DNA of 64,000 nt from Ophiobolus disseminans (taxonomy: Eukaryota; Ascomycota; Dothideomycetes; Pleosporales; Phaeosphaeriaceae), in contig MU006232.1 of assembly GCA_010093685.1 (NCBI GenBank), forward strand, positions 459,427 through 523,426, given 5' to 3'. This document shows, in pieces, positions 32,414 through 43,028 of the stretch. The stretch's first letter is position 1. The number at the start of each line of letters is the position of its first letter. The translations under genes and the position numbers were made by a program. The notes beneath the pieces were generated by a model, which ran no database searches, was not told where the DNA came from, and saw only the letters and a program-made list of their open reading frames with translations.

Positions 32414-34099
32414 CTAATTCCAGGTGTTCAAAAAAGGGTTCGCCCGGCGGCGAGCTCGCTCCTTGCGTCGGTCGAGCTCCTCGGCGTGCCACTGGTCCGT
32501 CCTACCATCGATGGCGTAGTCCTCCATCTGCTGGAGCGAAGTCGCAATGGCTCGACGCGTGCTCAGGTCGATGGGGTTGTTCTCCGGTGAGAAGCGAGCG
32601 AATTTGAAGCCAAGACGGTGAAGGTTGAAAGACCAGGATGCTTTGTCGTAGATATCCATGGCCGGAAACTTGACGGCGGTAGGCCTCTTCTTATGCTTCA
32701 ATGACCAGAAGATGGCTTGGATCTCCTTCTCGCACAAGTCGTAAATGTCGCGAGAGCAGTCTCCAAACCGGAAGACTGGGTTGGGCTTGTAGTGAAGACC
32801 GTGCAGGCCCGGCTCCCACGTCACTATCATTTGGTTAGATCGGAAGCATGCCATGTCCCGTGGATGCTCGGCGAGCGGATCCAAGCCCATGTAGAGATAC
32901 AAAATGAGTGTCATTTGGAGATCCAAAGTCCGGCGGGCATGGTTGTAATCCTTGGCCATCTCCAAGTGACTGGTGCGCCAGGAGCGGCAGCGCTCGCCGA
33001 GCAGCTTCATGTCGGCTTGAACTTCGACAGCTGCCTCGCGACGGGCATCCGGGAGCGCGATGGCAAGCTCCTTCTCGAGAACATCGGTGGCCAGCATGAG
33101 CTTCGCAATGGCATCTCTGGTGAGGGTGGGTGCGGACATGAAAGCGCAATTGTAATCCCAGTTGCCAACCATACCGTGATCGACGCCACCGCGCGAGTTT
33201 CGTTGAAATATGTAGCACGCGACCAGGAAGAAGAAATGTAGCACAGGCAAGATGATGTACTCATACCGTAATCGAAGGTAGATCTGAAACCACCGGTGCA
33301 AAGTAGGCATGAAGAGGATGACCTGCTTTGGGGAAGGGAGATTGTCGAGCACAGTCAGTCCAGCAACCTTGGCACGAGGACGGATCCAAGACCAAATTGC
33401 GGAGCCAAGAGTAGTCACGCGGTTGTAGTGGGCGGCGGCGAGTCGGTAAAGCCACACCAGGATGCCAATCCCAAGTTCAGTGAAGGTCTTGGGGATGAAC
33501 TGGCCCTTCTGCTGGAACAGGTGGACATCGCCAAAGAGCTCGGCGCACAGCCAGAGACCACCAGCATGCTCAGGGAATGGATTGTGCCAGCTCATGTATT
33601 TTGCACGCACGAAGCGTGCAACCAAACCAGGGATCCCGTCCTCGAGGAAGAGAAGTTCCATGATGGCGAGAAGGGATGGGTCCTCGGTCAACTTGTCGTA
33701 GCTCAGGTACATGGTTGCACTCAAGAACAGCGTCCAAAATACCTTTGAGCCCGAACAGAAGCCATATTGAAGACACTTGATGGCCTTGCCAGGCAGCTTG
33801 TAGTCCTTGTAACGGATCATGCTTGCCAGATGGACACAGCCGAGCATAAACCAAGCCATCACGAGGCGAAGAGGGGTCATGATGATGTCGACTCTGAAGC
33901 TAGCGTTCTCGACGAAGTCGGCGACAGCGTAGATGGTGTCACTGAATGACAGAGGAACGTTGGAGATGGTCGGTAGGGAGGCGTCATGGTACTGTTGTAA
34001 CGGGACAGCACCAGGGGTAGCGGTAGGGTAGGAGGAAGGTGTGGCGTACGTATGAACGACAGGTGTGGCGACGACTGGAAGCGCGAGGTCAGCTGACAT
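32414..34099 (-). CDS. Multi-pass membrane protein of unknown function
   Basis: The open frame ends at 32414. I choose the ATG at 34099 (MSADLALPVVATPVVHTYAT), 561 aa, because the frame upstream has no convincing ATG beyond a possible MSLDYPAIIG start and a GTG. A GTAAGT donor at 34197 and a CAG acceptor at 34075 bound a 123-nt in-frame segment just upstream, so a longer spliced N-terminus is possible. The protein has a short Pro/Thr N-terminal part, several hydrophobic segments (LRLVMAWFMLGCVHLASMI, VFWTLFLSATMYLSY, YIILPVLHFFFLVACYIF) and a 250-residue soluble C-terminal half with charged helices and Arg-rich tail (ELDRRKERARRRANP). No known domain was recognised; likely lineage-specific. 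Confidence 0.7.
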   Translation of the reverse strand: MSADLALPVVATPVVHTYATPSSYPTATPGAVPLQQYHDASLPTISNVPLSFSDTIYAVADFVENASFRVDIIMTPLRLVMAWFMLGCVHLASMIRYKDYKLPGKAIKCLQYGFCSGSKVFWTLFLSATMYLSYDKLTEDPSLLAIMELLFLEDGIPGLVARFVRAKYMSWHNPFPEHAGGLWLCAELFGDVHLFQQKGQFIPKTFTELGIGILVWLYRLAAAHYNRVTTLGSAIWSWIRPRAKVAGLTVLDNLPSPKQVILFMPTLHRWFQIYLRLRYEYIILPVLHFFFLVACYIFQRNSRGGVDHGMVGNWDYNCAFMSAPTLTRDAIAKLMLATDVLEKELAIALPDARREAAVEVQADMKLLGERCRSWRTSHLEMAKDYNHARRTLDLQMTLILYLYMGLDPLAEHPRDMACFRSNQMIVTWEPGLHGLHYKPNPVFRFGDCSRDIYDLCEKEIQAIFWSLKHKKRPTAVKFPAMDIYDKASWSFNLHRLGFKFARFSPENNPIDLSTRRAIATSLQQMEDYAIDGRTDQWHAEELDRRKERARRRANPFLNTWN

Positions 34100-35437
34100 G
34101 TTCAAGGTGAAAGTTCGACACGCGCCATTTGTTGACCAACAACCAATAATGGCGGGGTAATCGAGCGACATAAGCGGGGTAAAAAGAAAGTACTTACTGC
34201 CGACGGTCACGGTGACTTGATGAAGAACGAGGTTTTCAACAAAGGCATTGACCACTTTGGCTTGTTCTACTTCGAGCGCGGCACATGGAGGCGAGGTGGT
34301 GGAGAACTTGTAGATCTTGTTGAAGCTGGGGCGCCAGCTAAGACCTTGAGCCACAGCATGTTGGCGTCGATCGTTCGTAGATTTGAGGAGGTAACCGCCT
34401 GTTCGATGTTGTGGTGGAGGGGTGTCGAGAGATGTGTAAGAAATGTGTTGGGTGTTGAGACACTCAGGTATTAGCCTGCCAGTTCGGTTTCTAAGTAAGA
34501 GGGATCAAGGTTGTGCGTCCGAAGACTCCGGCACGAAACGCTGTTGCGGATAGAAGGTGAAGAGATGTCGAGAGTGGTGAGAAAGAGGTAGGTGGGTTGA
34601 GGTCGATCGAGTGAGTACAGATCGCGGTGTCGTTGCAAATTGGCTTTCTTTGCTGACCGTCAGGGAGTTCAACTACTGTGGGTTGTCGCTGTTGCTGTTA
34701 AGCTTGGGTGGAGTTGACTGTGGTGTAGAGGAATCAGTGGAGAGCCGCGAAACCTTTTGTCAACACCAGCGAGCGCCAAGAGTGCGCGATGACCTAAGCG
34801 AACGGCGTATTGCCGGGCCGCCGGTGTCAGAGCGCCTGTGCCGGCGTTTCTAAAGGCTTTTGCCTTGTTTGGAGTGGCTGGGGGTGGCCGTTTGTCGGGA
34901 CTGAAATGAAAGAGACATGAGATGGGAGGCCGACCTATCACGAGCCGAACGCGGGCGGCGACGAGGGCGAGGAACACCGAAAACGAACACGACAGCATGA
35001 GGTATTCGACCTAGATAACAGCGTCTCTGAAGTAAGCAAGAGAGAGACGTAACCAGCGGGACAAGCTCTAGAGCGTTTCTCAACATCGCCATGCGTGTTG
35101 ACAATCATCTATGACGAAAAGTTTTAGATTGCGGACGACTGTAAAAGGTCCTTAAGGGGCCTTAAGAGGCCTATAAGACCATCGAGACAGAGATGTAGCC
35201 GCTAGGGTGAGGGGTGAGGTGTCTATTGATATTGACATTCGTTTTGGAATACTCTCGGCAGCTTGAACTAGGAAATATGAACTGGCGACACGGCACCCTT
35301 AAGGCTATCCATGAGGCGACTGGGAAGGGGATATAGCCGTCAGGGCGACTGTTCAAGGTGTCTCTTGATACTGTCATCCGGGTTGATAATCTCCCGCTCA
35401 CCTCAACAACAACACATTCGCAAGCAAATAGAACACA
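34100..35437. other. Spacer with duplicated segment
   Basis: Upstream part likely contains the leader of the membrane-protein gene. At 35,148-35,178 there are short repeats of a CCTTAAG-type element spaced about 11 bp apart, followed by the imperfect direct repeat listed separately. No other gene is supported. Confidence 0.45.
35192..35380 (+). repeat. Imperfect 50-bp direct repeat upstream of a small secreted-protein candidate
   Basis: Copy 1 (35,192-35,241) and copy 2 (35,330-35,380) share the pattern GAT-x-TAGCCG, then AGGTGTCT, then TTGATA and a final CATYCG, with about 75-80 percent similarity by eye and a spacing of about 138 bp. This looks like a duplicated regulatory block or a decayed repeat just upstream of the start at 35,438. 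Confidence 0.45.
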
Positions 35438-35821
35438 ATGATGGACTTGATAAGACTGTTGAATTGTTTCATGATTGCTACCTACGTTGTATCTTTCCCT
35501 TTTCCAACCGAAGACCGTCTTCTCATCCAACATAACAGGGGTATTGCCCGCCAAGATATAGACATTAGATCCAGTCCAGTGATTGCAAAGAAGCCATCAT
35601 CAAGACGACAATATAATGTAAGAAACTTTCAGATTGAGATAGAAAAGGAGAATTTGCGGCCCTCTAGCCGTATCGTACATGATTCTCAGATCAAAAGGAA
35701 AATGGCAAAGGGTGATGTGGATACAACTACACATTGCAGACAGGGGGTATCGCTATGCTATAGACAAGATGCAAAACAAAATGACGACGAAACAGAGAGC
35801 CATAGGCTCTCATGGCGTTGA
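35438..35821 (+). CDS. Candidate small secreted protein
   Basis: A 127-codon frame starts ATG ATG and begins MMDLIRLLNCFMIATYVVSF, a credible signal peptide, followed by a hydrophilic, basic mature part (PFPTEDRLLIQHNRGIAR, then many Lys/Arg/Ser) with only two later Cys. Its last 12 bases overlap antisense the stop-codon end of the EGF-like membrane protein gene. There is no intron and no known domain. Size and leader fit effector-like or antimicrobial small secreted proteins, but such frames also arise by chance, so expression evidence would decide. Confidence 0.4.
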   Translation: MMDLIRLLNCFMIATYVVSFPFPTEDRLLIQHNRGIARQDIDIRSSPVIAKKPSSRRQYNVRNFQIEIEKENLRPSSRIVHDSQIKRKMAKGDVDTTTHCRQGVSLCYRQDAKQNDDETESHRLSWR

Positions 35822-38440
35822 CGATGATTGAGGCGGCGATGACGCGCGGATTATAGTTCCGTTGTTCAAGGTGATGGTGAGCTCAACAAGGTTCAACTTG
35901 AAAGGTCCCATGTTGATGCTGTTACTCCCAGCGTTGCCATTTCGGTTGCTCGTGAGAAAGCTCTGTATCGACTCCTGTGCTTTCGCAGCAGTGTCGAGTT
36001 TACCACTTTCTTGAAGTGCGAATAGAACACTCATGCGGGCAAAGTCCAGGGCTTGGGGGTTACTGGATACAGGCAACGTGGGTGTCGCGCTGGGCTGGGC
36101 AGCTTTTGATTCTCCTGGACGTCCCGGTCCACCAATGGCCTGTCGTTTTACCTTGAGCTCAGGGCCATGAGCTGGATGGGGGTGGTGAAGAACTGGCAAC
36201 GACCTCGATGGCTCGAGCGCATGTCTCAAGTTGATCGAGTGCAAAAATCGCTCGTCTGATCGCGACGCAAGCCCGTTGAACGTAATGAGTGCGTTTTGTG
36301 CTGGACAGCTGAGGGATAATTCCGAAAACAAAGAGAGTACACGTGTCGAGCTCAGCGGTATGTTGGAAGCGTCCGCGCCACTACCGAGCAAACGTGAAAT
36401 CGCGGTGCCCACGGTCGCATTGTTGGCAGCGCCTGCAACACTTGTTGTCGTACAACCAGTCGCGTCGTTGTTTGTACACGTGCTACCCGTGAATCCATTG
36501 ATGCAGACGCAGTTGCAAGTTTGATCAGAGTTGAGGATCGAGATTCCACCGTTCTGGCACGTGATGACGCCGTCACACTGACTGTTGCCGTTCCCGGGTG
36601 CGAGGGTAGGGGCAGGCATTCCAGACATAGTATTGCTGCTCCCGTTACCGTTGTCATTACCACTGTTGCCTTGGCCGGTCTGAGCAGCATTGTTGTTACT
36701 TTTATTCTGGTTCGGTATCACCACCAAAACAACCGGGATAACGACGGCCGCTGCGATGACGAACAGCAACACGATCATGAGTGTCACGAACGTCCATAGA
36801 GGCATTCCACAACATCGACGGCGTCCCCTGGGCTTCTCGTTGCTCATGCTAGAACCTGTTGCGCCTAGCCGGGAATTGCCGCCCGCGGATGGCCATTTCG
36901 ACATGCGGTTGTTGGGAGTACCAGACCGGAGAGGAGTATCTTGGCCAGGTGGAGGGAAGGCAGCGAGCATGTCCGACAATCCTGATTGTCGCATGTCTTT
37001 CCTCTCAGCACCGCCAGCCTCCCAGAAGTCAATTCCCAATCGACTTGCAGTTTTTCCACGATCGAGATTGGCCGCTAATCGTGTTGCTCTTCGAATTAGT
37101 TCTGGAAGACTTGTCAAGCTTCCGCGCGCTTCTGCATCCCGCACTGCGTCCATGTCCAGCTTTGGTGGTCTTCGCATTCCCGCGCGCTCGGCCAAAGTGG
37201 CTGGGCGAGTCTCCTGCTGAAGTGGCTGACTTGATCCGTAAGTTGTCGCTGCTAGTTTTTGAATGTTCCGCAGTGAGTTCAAAGACTCCGATGAAGAATA
37301 TGTGATGTCCGGGATAGCGTTCTCGGTACGTAAACTCGAACTTCGTGTACTTGTCGAATCTTTGCCTGGTGCCGCTGCTCTGGACCCTAGCGCTGCGCCT
37401 CCGGCGCCCGCTACAGCTATTGTACTAGCTGCTTTGTTTTTTCCCGCACCCTTCCTGTCTCCTAGGCTGTCTACCGACTTTATAGTCATAAGCGACGGTT
37501 TTGTTCTCCTGCCCAAGCTGGCTTGTCGTACTAGTGCCGGAGACTGCTGCACGAGTCCCCGACGATCATCCTGATCCGTTGGCGAGATTGTGCCGCGGTC
37601 GCTAGTTATGGTGGAGTCGTCATCTGACAACAGATCATCGTTTTGATAGAAGTCGTCATTGTGAGTTGGAAAAACGTTACTGGAGGCGAAAGAGCCATGT
37701 CGCGACCGTAACCTCCCATCAGACCGTGTGTCTGACTCCTCCGCGATTGGAGAAACATAGGACATTTGGGTATAGTAGGACGAGGGGCCTCTACGGGATG
37801 ATGGCGGCGGCCCTAAGCTAGGCATTCTTCGAGTTTGCTGGATCGATGGCATTGGTGGCTCCGGTATGGGAAAATCAGGTATGGATCCCAGCGACGATGC
37901 CTCAGAAAGGACAGAAGATGTTGTGACCGGACGGGAAGACTGAAGAGACATTGGCGAAAACATCTCGTCGCCGTGATAAGACTGGGGATAATCTGGCGAC
38001 CGTGGTTGCAGGTAACCGGGAGATATCGGTTGGACGTAATCAGAAGATAGTTGTGGGACAGGGAAATCTTCCGCGATCGGCCCGATGGTTTGTTGTTGTG
38101 ATGGCGGTTGCAGCCTCTTGGGTGAGCGAGGAGGTACCATGGGGCTGTACTCCGAAGCCGTGGAGGCATTGTTTGGCAGTGGCCATTGTGGCGAATCCGT
38201 GACATCACTTCTACCAGTAGACGATGGCTGTTGTTCATCGCGATTCCGGGTAGAGAATTGCGATACAAGCTGATTTGGTCGTTGGGGAAGACCTATGATC
38301 TTCGATGTGTCGGGTAGCTGCGTTCGCATTTGAGCGGCCTGTAACCTTTGTCTTGCTGCTCGAACGGAGCCTTTCCTCGCTTCTTCGTCGTCCTCCAGTC
38401 CCGGCGCGCCGTATGGCCGCCCGCTTTGATCGTTACTCAT
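35810..38440 (-). CDS. Single-pass membrane protein with EGF-like motif and long disordered cytoplasmic region
   Basis: One exon of 876 aa; ATG at 38440 (MSNDQSGRPYGAPGLEDDEE). The first 540 residues are Ser/Pro/Gln-rich and predicted disordered with many potential phosphosites. A basic-Cys stretch (GRRRCCGMP) precedes one strong membrane span (TFVTLMIVLLFVIAAAVVIPVVLVV). The outer part starts with Asn/Gly/Ser-rich sequence, then an EGF-like motif (CDGVITCQNGG...CNCVCINGFTGSTC). A roughly 200-residue ectodomain with a K-R site (ELKVKRQA) and Asn-glycosylation sites follows. There is no N-terminal signal peptide, so a type II orientation is likely. This architecture is common in Pezizomycotina as an uncharacterised EGF-domain surface protein; a sensing role is speculation. 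Confidence 0.85.
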   Translation of the reverse strand: MSNDQSGRPYGAPGLEDDEEARKGSVRAARQRLQAAQMRTQLPDTSKIIGLPQRPNQLVSQFSTRNRDEQQPSSTGRSDVTDSPQWPLPNNASTASEYSPMVPPRSPKRLQPPSQQQTIGPIAEDFPVPQLSSDYVQPISPGYLQPRSPDYPQSYHGDEMFSPMSLQSSRPVTTSSVLSEASSLGSIPDFPIPEPPMPSIQQTRRMPSLGPPPSSRRGPSSYYTQMSYVSPIAEESDTRSDGRLRSRHGSFASSNVFPTHNDDFYQNDDLLSDDDSTITSDRGTISPTDQDDRRGLVQQSPALVRQASLGRRTKPSLMTIKSVDSLGDRKGAGKNKAASTIAVAGAGGAALGSRAAAPGKDSTSTRSSSLRTENAIPDITYSSSESLNSLRNIQKLAATTYGSSQPLQQETRPATLAERAGMRRPPKLDMDAVRDAEARGSLTSLPELIRRATRLAANLDRGKTASRLGIDFWEAGGAERKDMRQSGLSDMLAAFPPPGQDTPLRSGTPNNRMSKWPSAGGNSRLGATGSSMSNEKPRGRRRCCGMPLWTFVTLMIVLLFVIAAAVVIPVVLVVIPNQNKSNNNAAQTGQGNSGNDNGNGSSNTMSGMPAPTLAPGNGNSQCDGVITCQNGGISILNSDQTCNCVCINGFTGSTCTNNDATGCTTTSVAGAANNATVGTAISRLLGSGADASNIPLSSTRVLSLFSELSLSCPAQNALITFNGLASRSDERFLHSINLRHALEPSRSLPVLHHPHPAHGPELKVKRQAIGGPGRPGESKAAQPSATPTLPVSSNPQALDFARMSVLFALQESGKLDTAAKAQESIQSFLTSNRNGNAGSNSINMGPFKLNLVELTITLNNGTIIRASSPPQSSSTP

Positions 38441-41243
38441 GAGTGTTGCAAAGGAATGATGACGAAGGGTGTGTCTTTAGACCGACACAAGTCTAGTGTG
38501 ATGAGGTTGTGCAGTGGCGAACGACGGTCCGTAAGAGGTCCAGAGTACCAAAAACGCTATTCGACAGACGCGCGATTCAGGTATGAAGGACCTGAAGAGC
38601 GAGTGATGAGACCTTTGGTTGATCGGCGCTGCCCTCGAAAGGAACAAAATCAATGCGGGGATAGGTTGGCAGTCTCCAGGAACTGTTTGCCGAAATGCAA
38701 ATCGTTGAATGAGTCCCAATACAGTTCGGTACCTGAACCAAAAAGAAGGTGTGGAGGAAGGTACCCGTCAGGAACAGAAGGGGTGCTACAGGACCAGGTG
38801 GCCTACGCGACACAGCGGTTCCTTGCTTCAGACCAGCCCCACGCTGTCTCAGTAGTAGGCAACACAGGATGACTTGTGCGGGTGAAGCGGAGGTATCACC
38901 GCACGACACTATCTCTTCTCACTGTCAGTTACGTCCCTCGCATAACGTGTGATGACGGATCTGGACAGCAAGGGCTCAACGACACGACAACGCTGGGTAG
39001 TCATGCAGTGCGTCCTATAGTAATGCAATACAATAGAAAGGAAGTGGTTGAGCGTATTGCGAAGGAAGGATGTGCAAGCGAGGATTGGAAGTTCTGCAAC
39101 GATGCTTGTTCCAGCATTGTGAAGTAAACTTCCAAATGCAGGTTTCAAAAAGCACCTAGGACGTACAATATCAGCGTTGCTTGGTCACAACTCAAACCGC
39201 CTCCGTAAGAGAAAATGGCGCAGCTTCCCACAGCGTAATGAGTGAGTCTTCTGGAGAGTTGATGTGTGACTGAGGTGTGGAAACAGTGTAGTTAGTCTCT
39301 ATCGGGAGAGCTAGTAGTATGAAGAAAAGAATATGGTAAAGAGCGTAATGCAGCAGAGCTGAGGCGGATGGTGTGCAAAAGAGCGTCAAGCTCGCAACGA
39401 AGCAACCAATTGCCAGTGGATGCTACAAAAGCGAAGTATGAAAGAAGATGCAAAGGCAGTGACACAATGTCTCGCAAGAGCAGATTTCGGGAGGGCGGCC
39501 AGGGCTGGTTGTGGAACACGCCAGGATGCTGGGTCAGATGCACGGACGGGAACCTTCATGCAGGAAGCGAAAACGCCACGGCAAAGGCGGTCGATTTAGG
39601 GGCCTGCTCTGCACGCCGCCTATTGGATACGGCATCGTGCGACATGCGGAGAGCGCACATGCTCCCGCCGCAGCACGAGGTTAGGAGATGCTGAGATGTC
39701 TTCCGATGGTTGCGCTGAGCATGAACGGGTGGAGCTTCTTCAGCTGCACCCTTCGCTGCTGAACTGAGCTGGCCAACCTTGGCCCTTCAGTCAGCTTCGT
39801 GTGCTATTTTGCGACTGTCAGCATATGGATCCTCTTCCAGCCGTGCGGCCTGGAAGATTCAGGTGCATAATCCCAGATGGTGTGTTTTAAGAACAACCCT
39901 GCGTAGGCGAACCTCGCCCACGAATCGCTCTGAAGCCTGGAATATCGGTCACGGCAACCGTTTTCAGACGCGTCGTGCTGTACCTGCATGCACCACGCCT
40001 CTTTGGTCCACATGTGCGACAGCTACTGCGCATCAATGAAGATGGCTGCAGCCATATGAATGCTGCACATCTCGAGTCTGCGCGCTTTTGCCGACCTTTT
40101 TGTGACGCCAAATTATTTAGAGACAGTGAGAGGGGAGGATTCGTAGATGAGATTAAGGTACCAATCCACTGTGGTGGGACAGTCTGACGCAGGGCCGTTT
40201 GGTTGCGCCGTGGACCGTTCGTCAGCGCAATCAATATGAGGCGTCCCTAGATTGCCGATCGGCAACACTATCGCGATTCGATGTTCTTCCCGTGTCTGCT
40301 CGCACACAATTGCAGCGAGCTGTTGATGGTGGAAAGGCTGCGCAGATTGCCACGAAGAGTTAGGTTTGAGTCGGCGATCTAGCCCAGCTCATCTGAGACG
40401 GCCGGTGGATGACAACCACGAGGTCTTAAGGTTTGACTTTAGCCTTGCGCTAGAAGCAACCTTAGACACGTTTCCATCACGAAGCTTCTAGCTTGATCGT
40501 CGCTGGTGGGCTCCATGCCACTTTCCTCTTCTCCATCTAGTTGATGCCATTCTTCCAAGTACTAGCAACAGCGTATTCCACCTTACGTCGTTGGTCGCAT
40601 GCGTGTTGACCTAGAGTAGACGATGCGTACGGAAGGAGAGTCGCGTTACACTTCCAGCAATAGAGCACTACCAAACCGCAGACATTGTTGGTCCGCCCAC
40701 TGTGTTATTTCCCTTGACTGCGATTGTTACGCCTTGCTACTTCTCCCCGGTCTGTTCCTAGCGCTTTTACGACATCAAAGCTTGCCAGAGCAGTCGTCGC
40801 TCGTGCTTGACGAGAAGGCGCAACGGGTGGATGCCATGGCACCAGATGCGGCTTCTGTCGTGCCCATTTGGCGGGCCGCTATTGCGCATCCTGGATACAG
40901 CAAGAAGATGAGGTGTCGAGGACTTCGATCCTACATGTGCGAGCACCACTTCTGAAGAACAGCTTTATTCGCTGCGGAAGACTGATCATCTGCTCGATCC
41001 CATATCGATCTGCCTACCCATATGGCGCGTCCTCTACGAGTTTGTTGGCATGCATGGGCAGACTTTCATTCATGGTGGTTGATCTTGTTGTAGGCCATTT
41101 CCGTACGGCAAAGCAGTACGGCCCTCGCAGCACCTCTACCAAATGAGGAAGCGCAAGGTACGTGACATGATTGATCTTAGAGACCACGCTAATACAACCC
41201 CATCACAGACCAACGGCCATGCGCTCATGGCGCAGACGAAGCG
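38441..41243. other. 2.8-kb spacer, possible unresolved exons near 40.6-41.15 kb
   Basis: From 38,441 to about 40,600 nothing is supported. Between 40,620 and 41,150 several partial frames look coding-like, for example LLDPISICLPIWRVLYEFVG at about 40,970-41,060 and MAPDAASVVPIWRAAIAHPG near 40,838. A GTACGT donor at 41,158 and CACAG acceptor at 41,210 could join an upstream exon to the gene at 41,244, but no consistent frame was found. Confidence 0.35.
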
Positions 41244-42569
41244 ATGCACACCCGGCCTTGTACGCCTGTGACACCTGAACAGAAATTGCTTTCGTTTCAG
41301 CATGCTCGAACGACCGACAAAGATGCCGGACATTTCACGGCTGGTGGCATCGAGCTAAGATCTTGCGAACGAGCAACCACGCATACCTGGGCAGCAGCAC
41401 ACTGCCCCCCAACACAAACACTGACGTCGCCAACGAGAGTTGCAAACGTTGGCGTCCGCCGCTCTAATTATGGTTCCACATTATTGCAGTCTCCTGCTCG
41501 TCCTGGCTATGCAACTCGTATGCGACAGATGTTTGATGACGCCGTAGAGAATTTCGAAAGCACCTTGTACCCCCAACTACCAAATATATCTCGCAAGACT
41601 TTCTCATCACCAGTCAAAACGCAGGCAACAACATCGTCTACGTCTGGTCTGGGTCCTCTTTCGGAGTCTATGTGTCTTTCCACCAGATTGCATGTAGCAC
41701 TATCGTCAGTGGGCGAGACACAAGCGAGTCTTCCACATCCATCTGAGCGTTCATCGGGATCATGGTCGGACGACTCAGGCTACATCATTACGAACTCCCG
41801 TGGTCGGCGCTGTAGCTTGTCGACCCCGCCAAAAGACCGCATCTACAATTGGTTACGAACTTGCGATTATATAGAAGAGCCCAACGAGTACCTCGATGAC
41901 CTAGAGACCGCTACTTGCCCGTTGGATGCGATGTCAGAGAGACCGCAGCATGCACCACCCAGCCTCTTCGATGAGATCAGTGAAGCGGATCTGAAGGGCG
42001 ATTGTGCAAGTCTGAGCTGCTCGACGTATGATCTCACTTTGCTTGCAGAGAGTCGAGTTATGGAAAATGACCCATTCATGAGTCACCACAACGAGGGCCA
42101 CTCTGATGATGCCTTTCGATTTACATCACACCGATGGGAGGGTCACGTGCCTCTCACACCACAGCACGTCTCTCACATGAGCAACCAGCTTCCACTGGAT
42201 GGCCTGAGCGAGACTCATACTCTACCAGCTAAAGCAGGCCCCGACACTTCATCGCAACCTCACCAGAGCAAGAGCGAGCAGCAAAAGAACAGCGACGTCC
42301 ACGATGCTATCGAAGAGGGCGGCATCCAGTTGAGTCCTCTTAGTCCAAATGTGTGCGTCGAACGAGGACCTTCACGCCAGCATTCCAATCGGAAATCTCG
42401 CGACACAAGCATCCTCACGACGCCCTGCAAAGAACCTCCAGCCATGCTCTTTCGAGCGGCACATTTGAAGGAGAACGTTGTCCTGAGACTTGAAAGCATT
42501 GGAACAAGCAGCAGTCCGCTTAAACCCCGCAGCAATCTGTTAGGCACTCGGTTCCGGCGGGCGCAGTAG
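41244..42569 (+). CDS. Disordered protein of unknown function
   Basis: A 441-codon frame from ATG 41244 to the TAG at 42567. The protein is Ser/Thr/Pro/His-rich with short charged or aromatic islands: RMRQMFDDAVENFESTLYPQ (a likely helix), SGSWSDDSGYIITNSRGRR and KDRIYNWLRTCDYIEEPNEYL (a second likely helix). It has a basic C-terminus (PRSNLLGTRFRRAQ). No signal peptide, membrane span or known domain is seen. The frame stays open upstream of the ATG to an acceptor at 41,210, so an upstream exon may exist and the start is uncertain. Composition suggests a nuclear or regulatory protein, which is inference only. Confidence 0.55.
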   Translation: MHTRPCTPVTPEQKLLSFQHARTTDKDAGHFTAGGIELRSCERATTHTWAAAHCPPTQTLTSPTRVANVGVRRSNYGSTLLQSPARPGYATRMRQMFDDAVENFESTLYPQLPNISRKTFSSPVKTQATTSSTSGLGPLSESMCLSTRLHVALSSVGETQASLPHPSERSSGSWSDDSGYIITNSRGRRCSLSTPPKDRIYNWLRTCDYIEEPNEYLDDLETATCPLDAMSERPQHAPPSLFDEISEADLKGDCASLSCSTYDLTLLAESRVMENDPFMSHHNEGHSDDAFRFTSHRWEGHVPLTPQHVSHMSNQLPLDGLSETHTLPAKAGPDTSSQPHQSKSEQQKNSDVHDAIEEGGIQLSPLSPNVCVERGPSRQHSNRKSRDTSILTTPCKEPPAMLFRAAHLKENVVLRLESIGTSSSPLKPRSNLLGTRFRRAQ

Positions 42570-43028
42570 GCGAATCGAACTTTGAAAGACATTACTGGGA
42601 CTGGGCAGTGTTGTGCATTATTGGATAGACTTGTTCATCTCTGGGGCCGATTATGCTGTTAGGGACTTTATACTTTCAACACACTTGTATCTTCACCCAG
42701 CGTCACCTTCGTAGTGATGCATGATGTCTATGACGATCAGGTCGGCAATGTCCTTGCATATGCCACCAGCTTTCCAAACGGTCTGTCCTGTTTCTACCTG
42801 ATGTGTTGAAACTCAGTCACTTATTTCCTACAGGGCTGTAATCATGCTTCGACGTTCGTTCGCACGAGCGTGCGTTGTGTGACTTTGCAAACAGCTGAGC
42901 ACACTCACTCGAGGCATGGGCTTCGACTGCGTGGACTCCTTGCCACAGATGTCCTTCACCAGAGCCCCTTATCATTTCACTGTACACAAATCCTACTACA
43001 CACTTAGTTTCGCAGATCCTTTAATCAA
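42570..43028. other. Spacer
   Basis: No gene seen; may include the decayed 5' part of the neighbouring isochorismatase-like pseudogene, but no family motif was recognised here. Confidence 0.4.

Noticed and set aside
38348..38872. 174-codon plus-strand frame over the 5' end of the EGF-like gene
   Set aside because: Overlaps a well-supported gene on the other strand and has a Cys/Arg-rich random composition.
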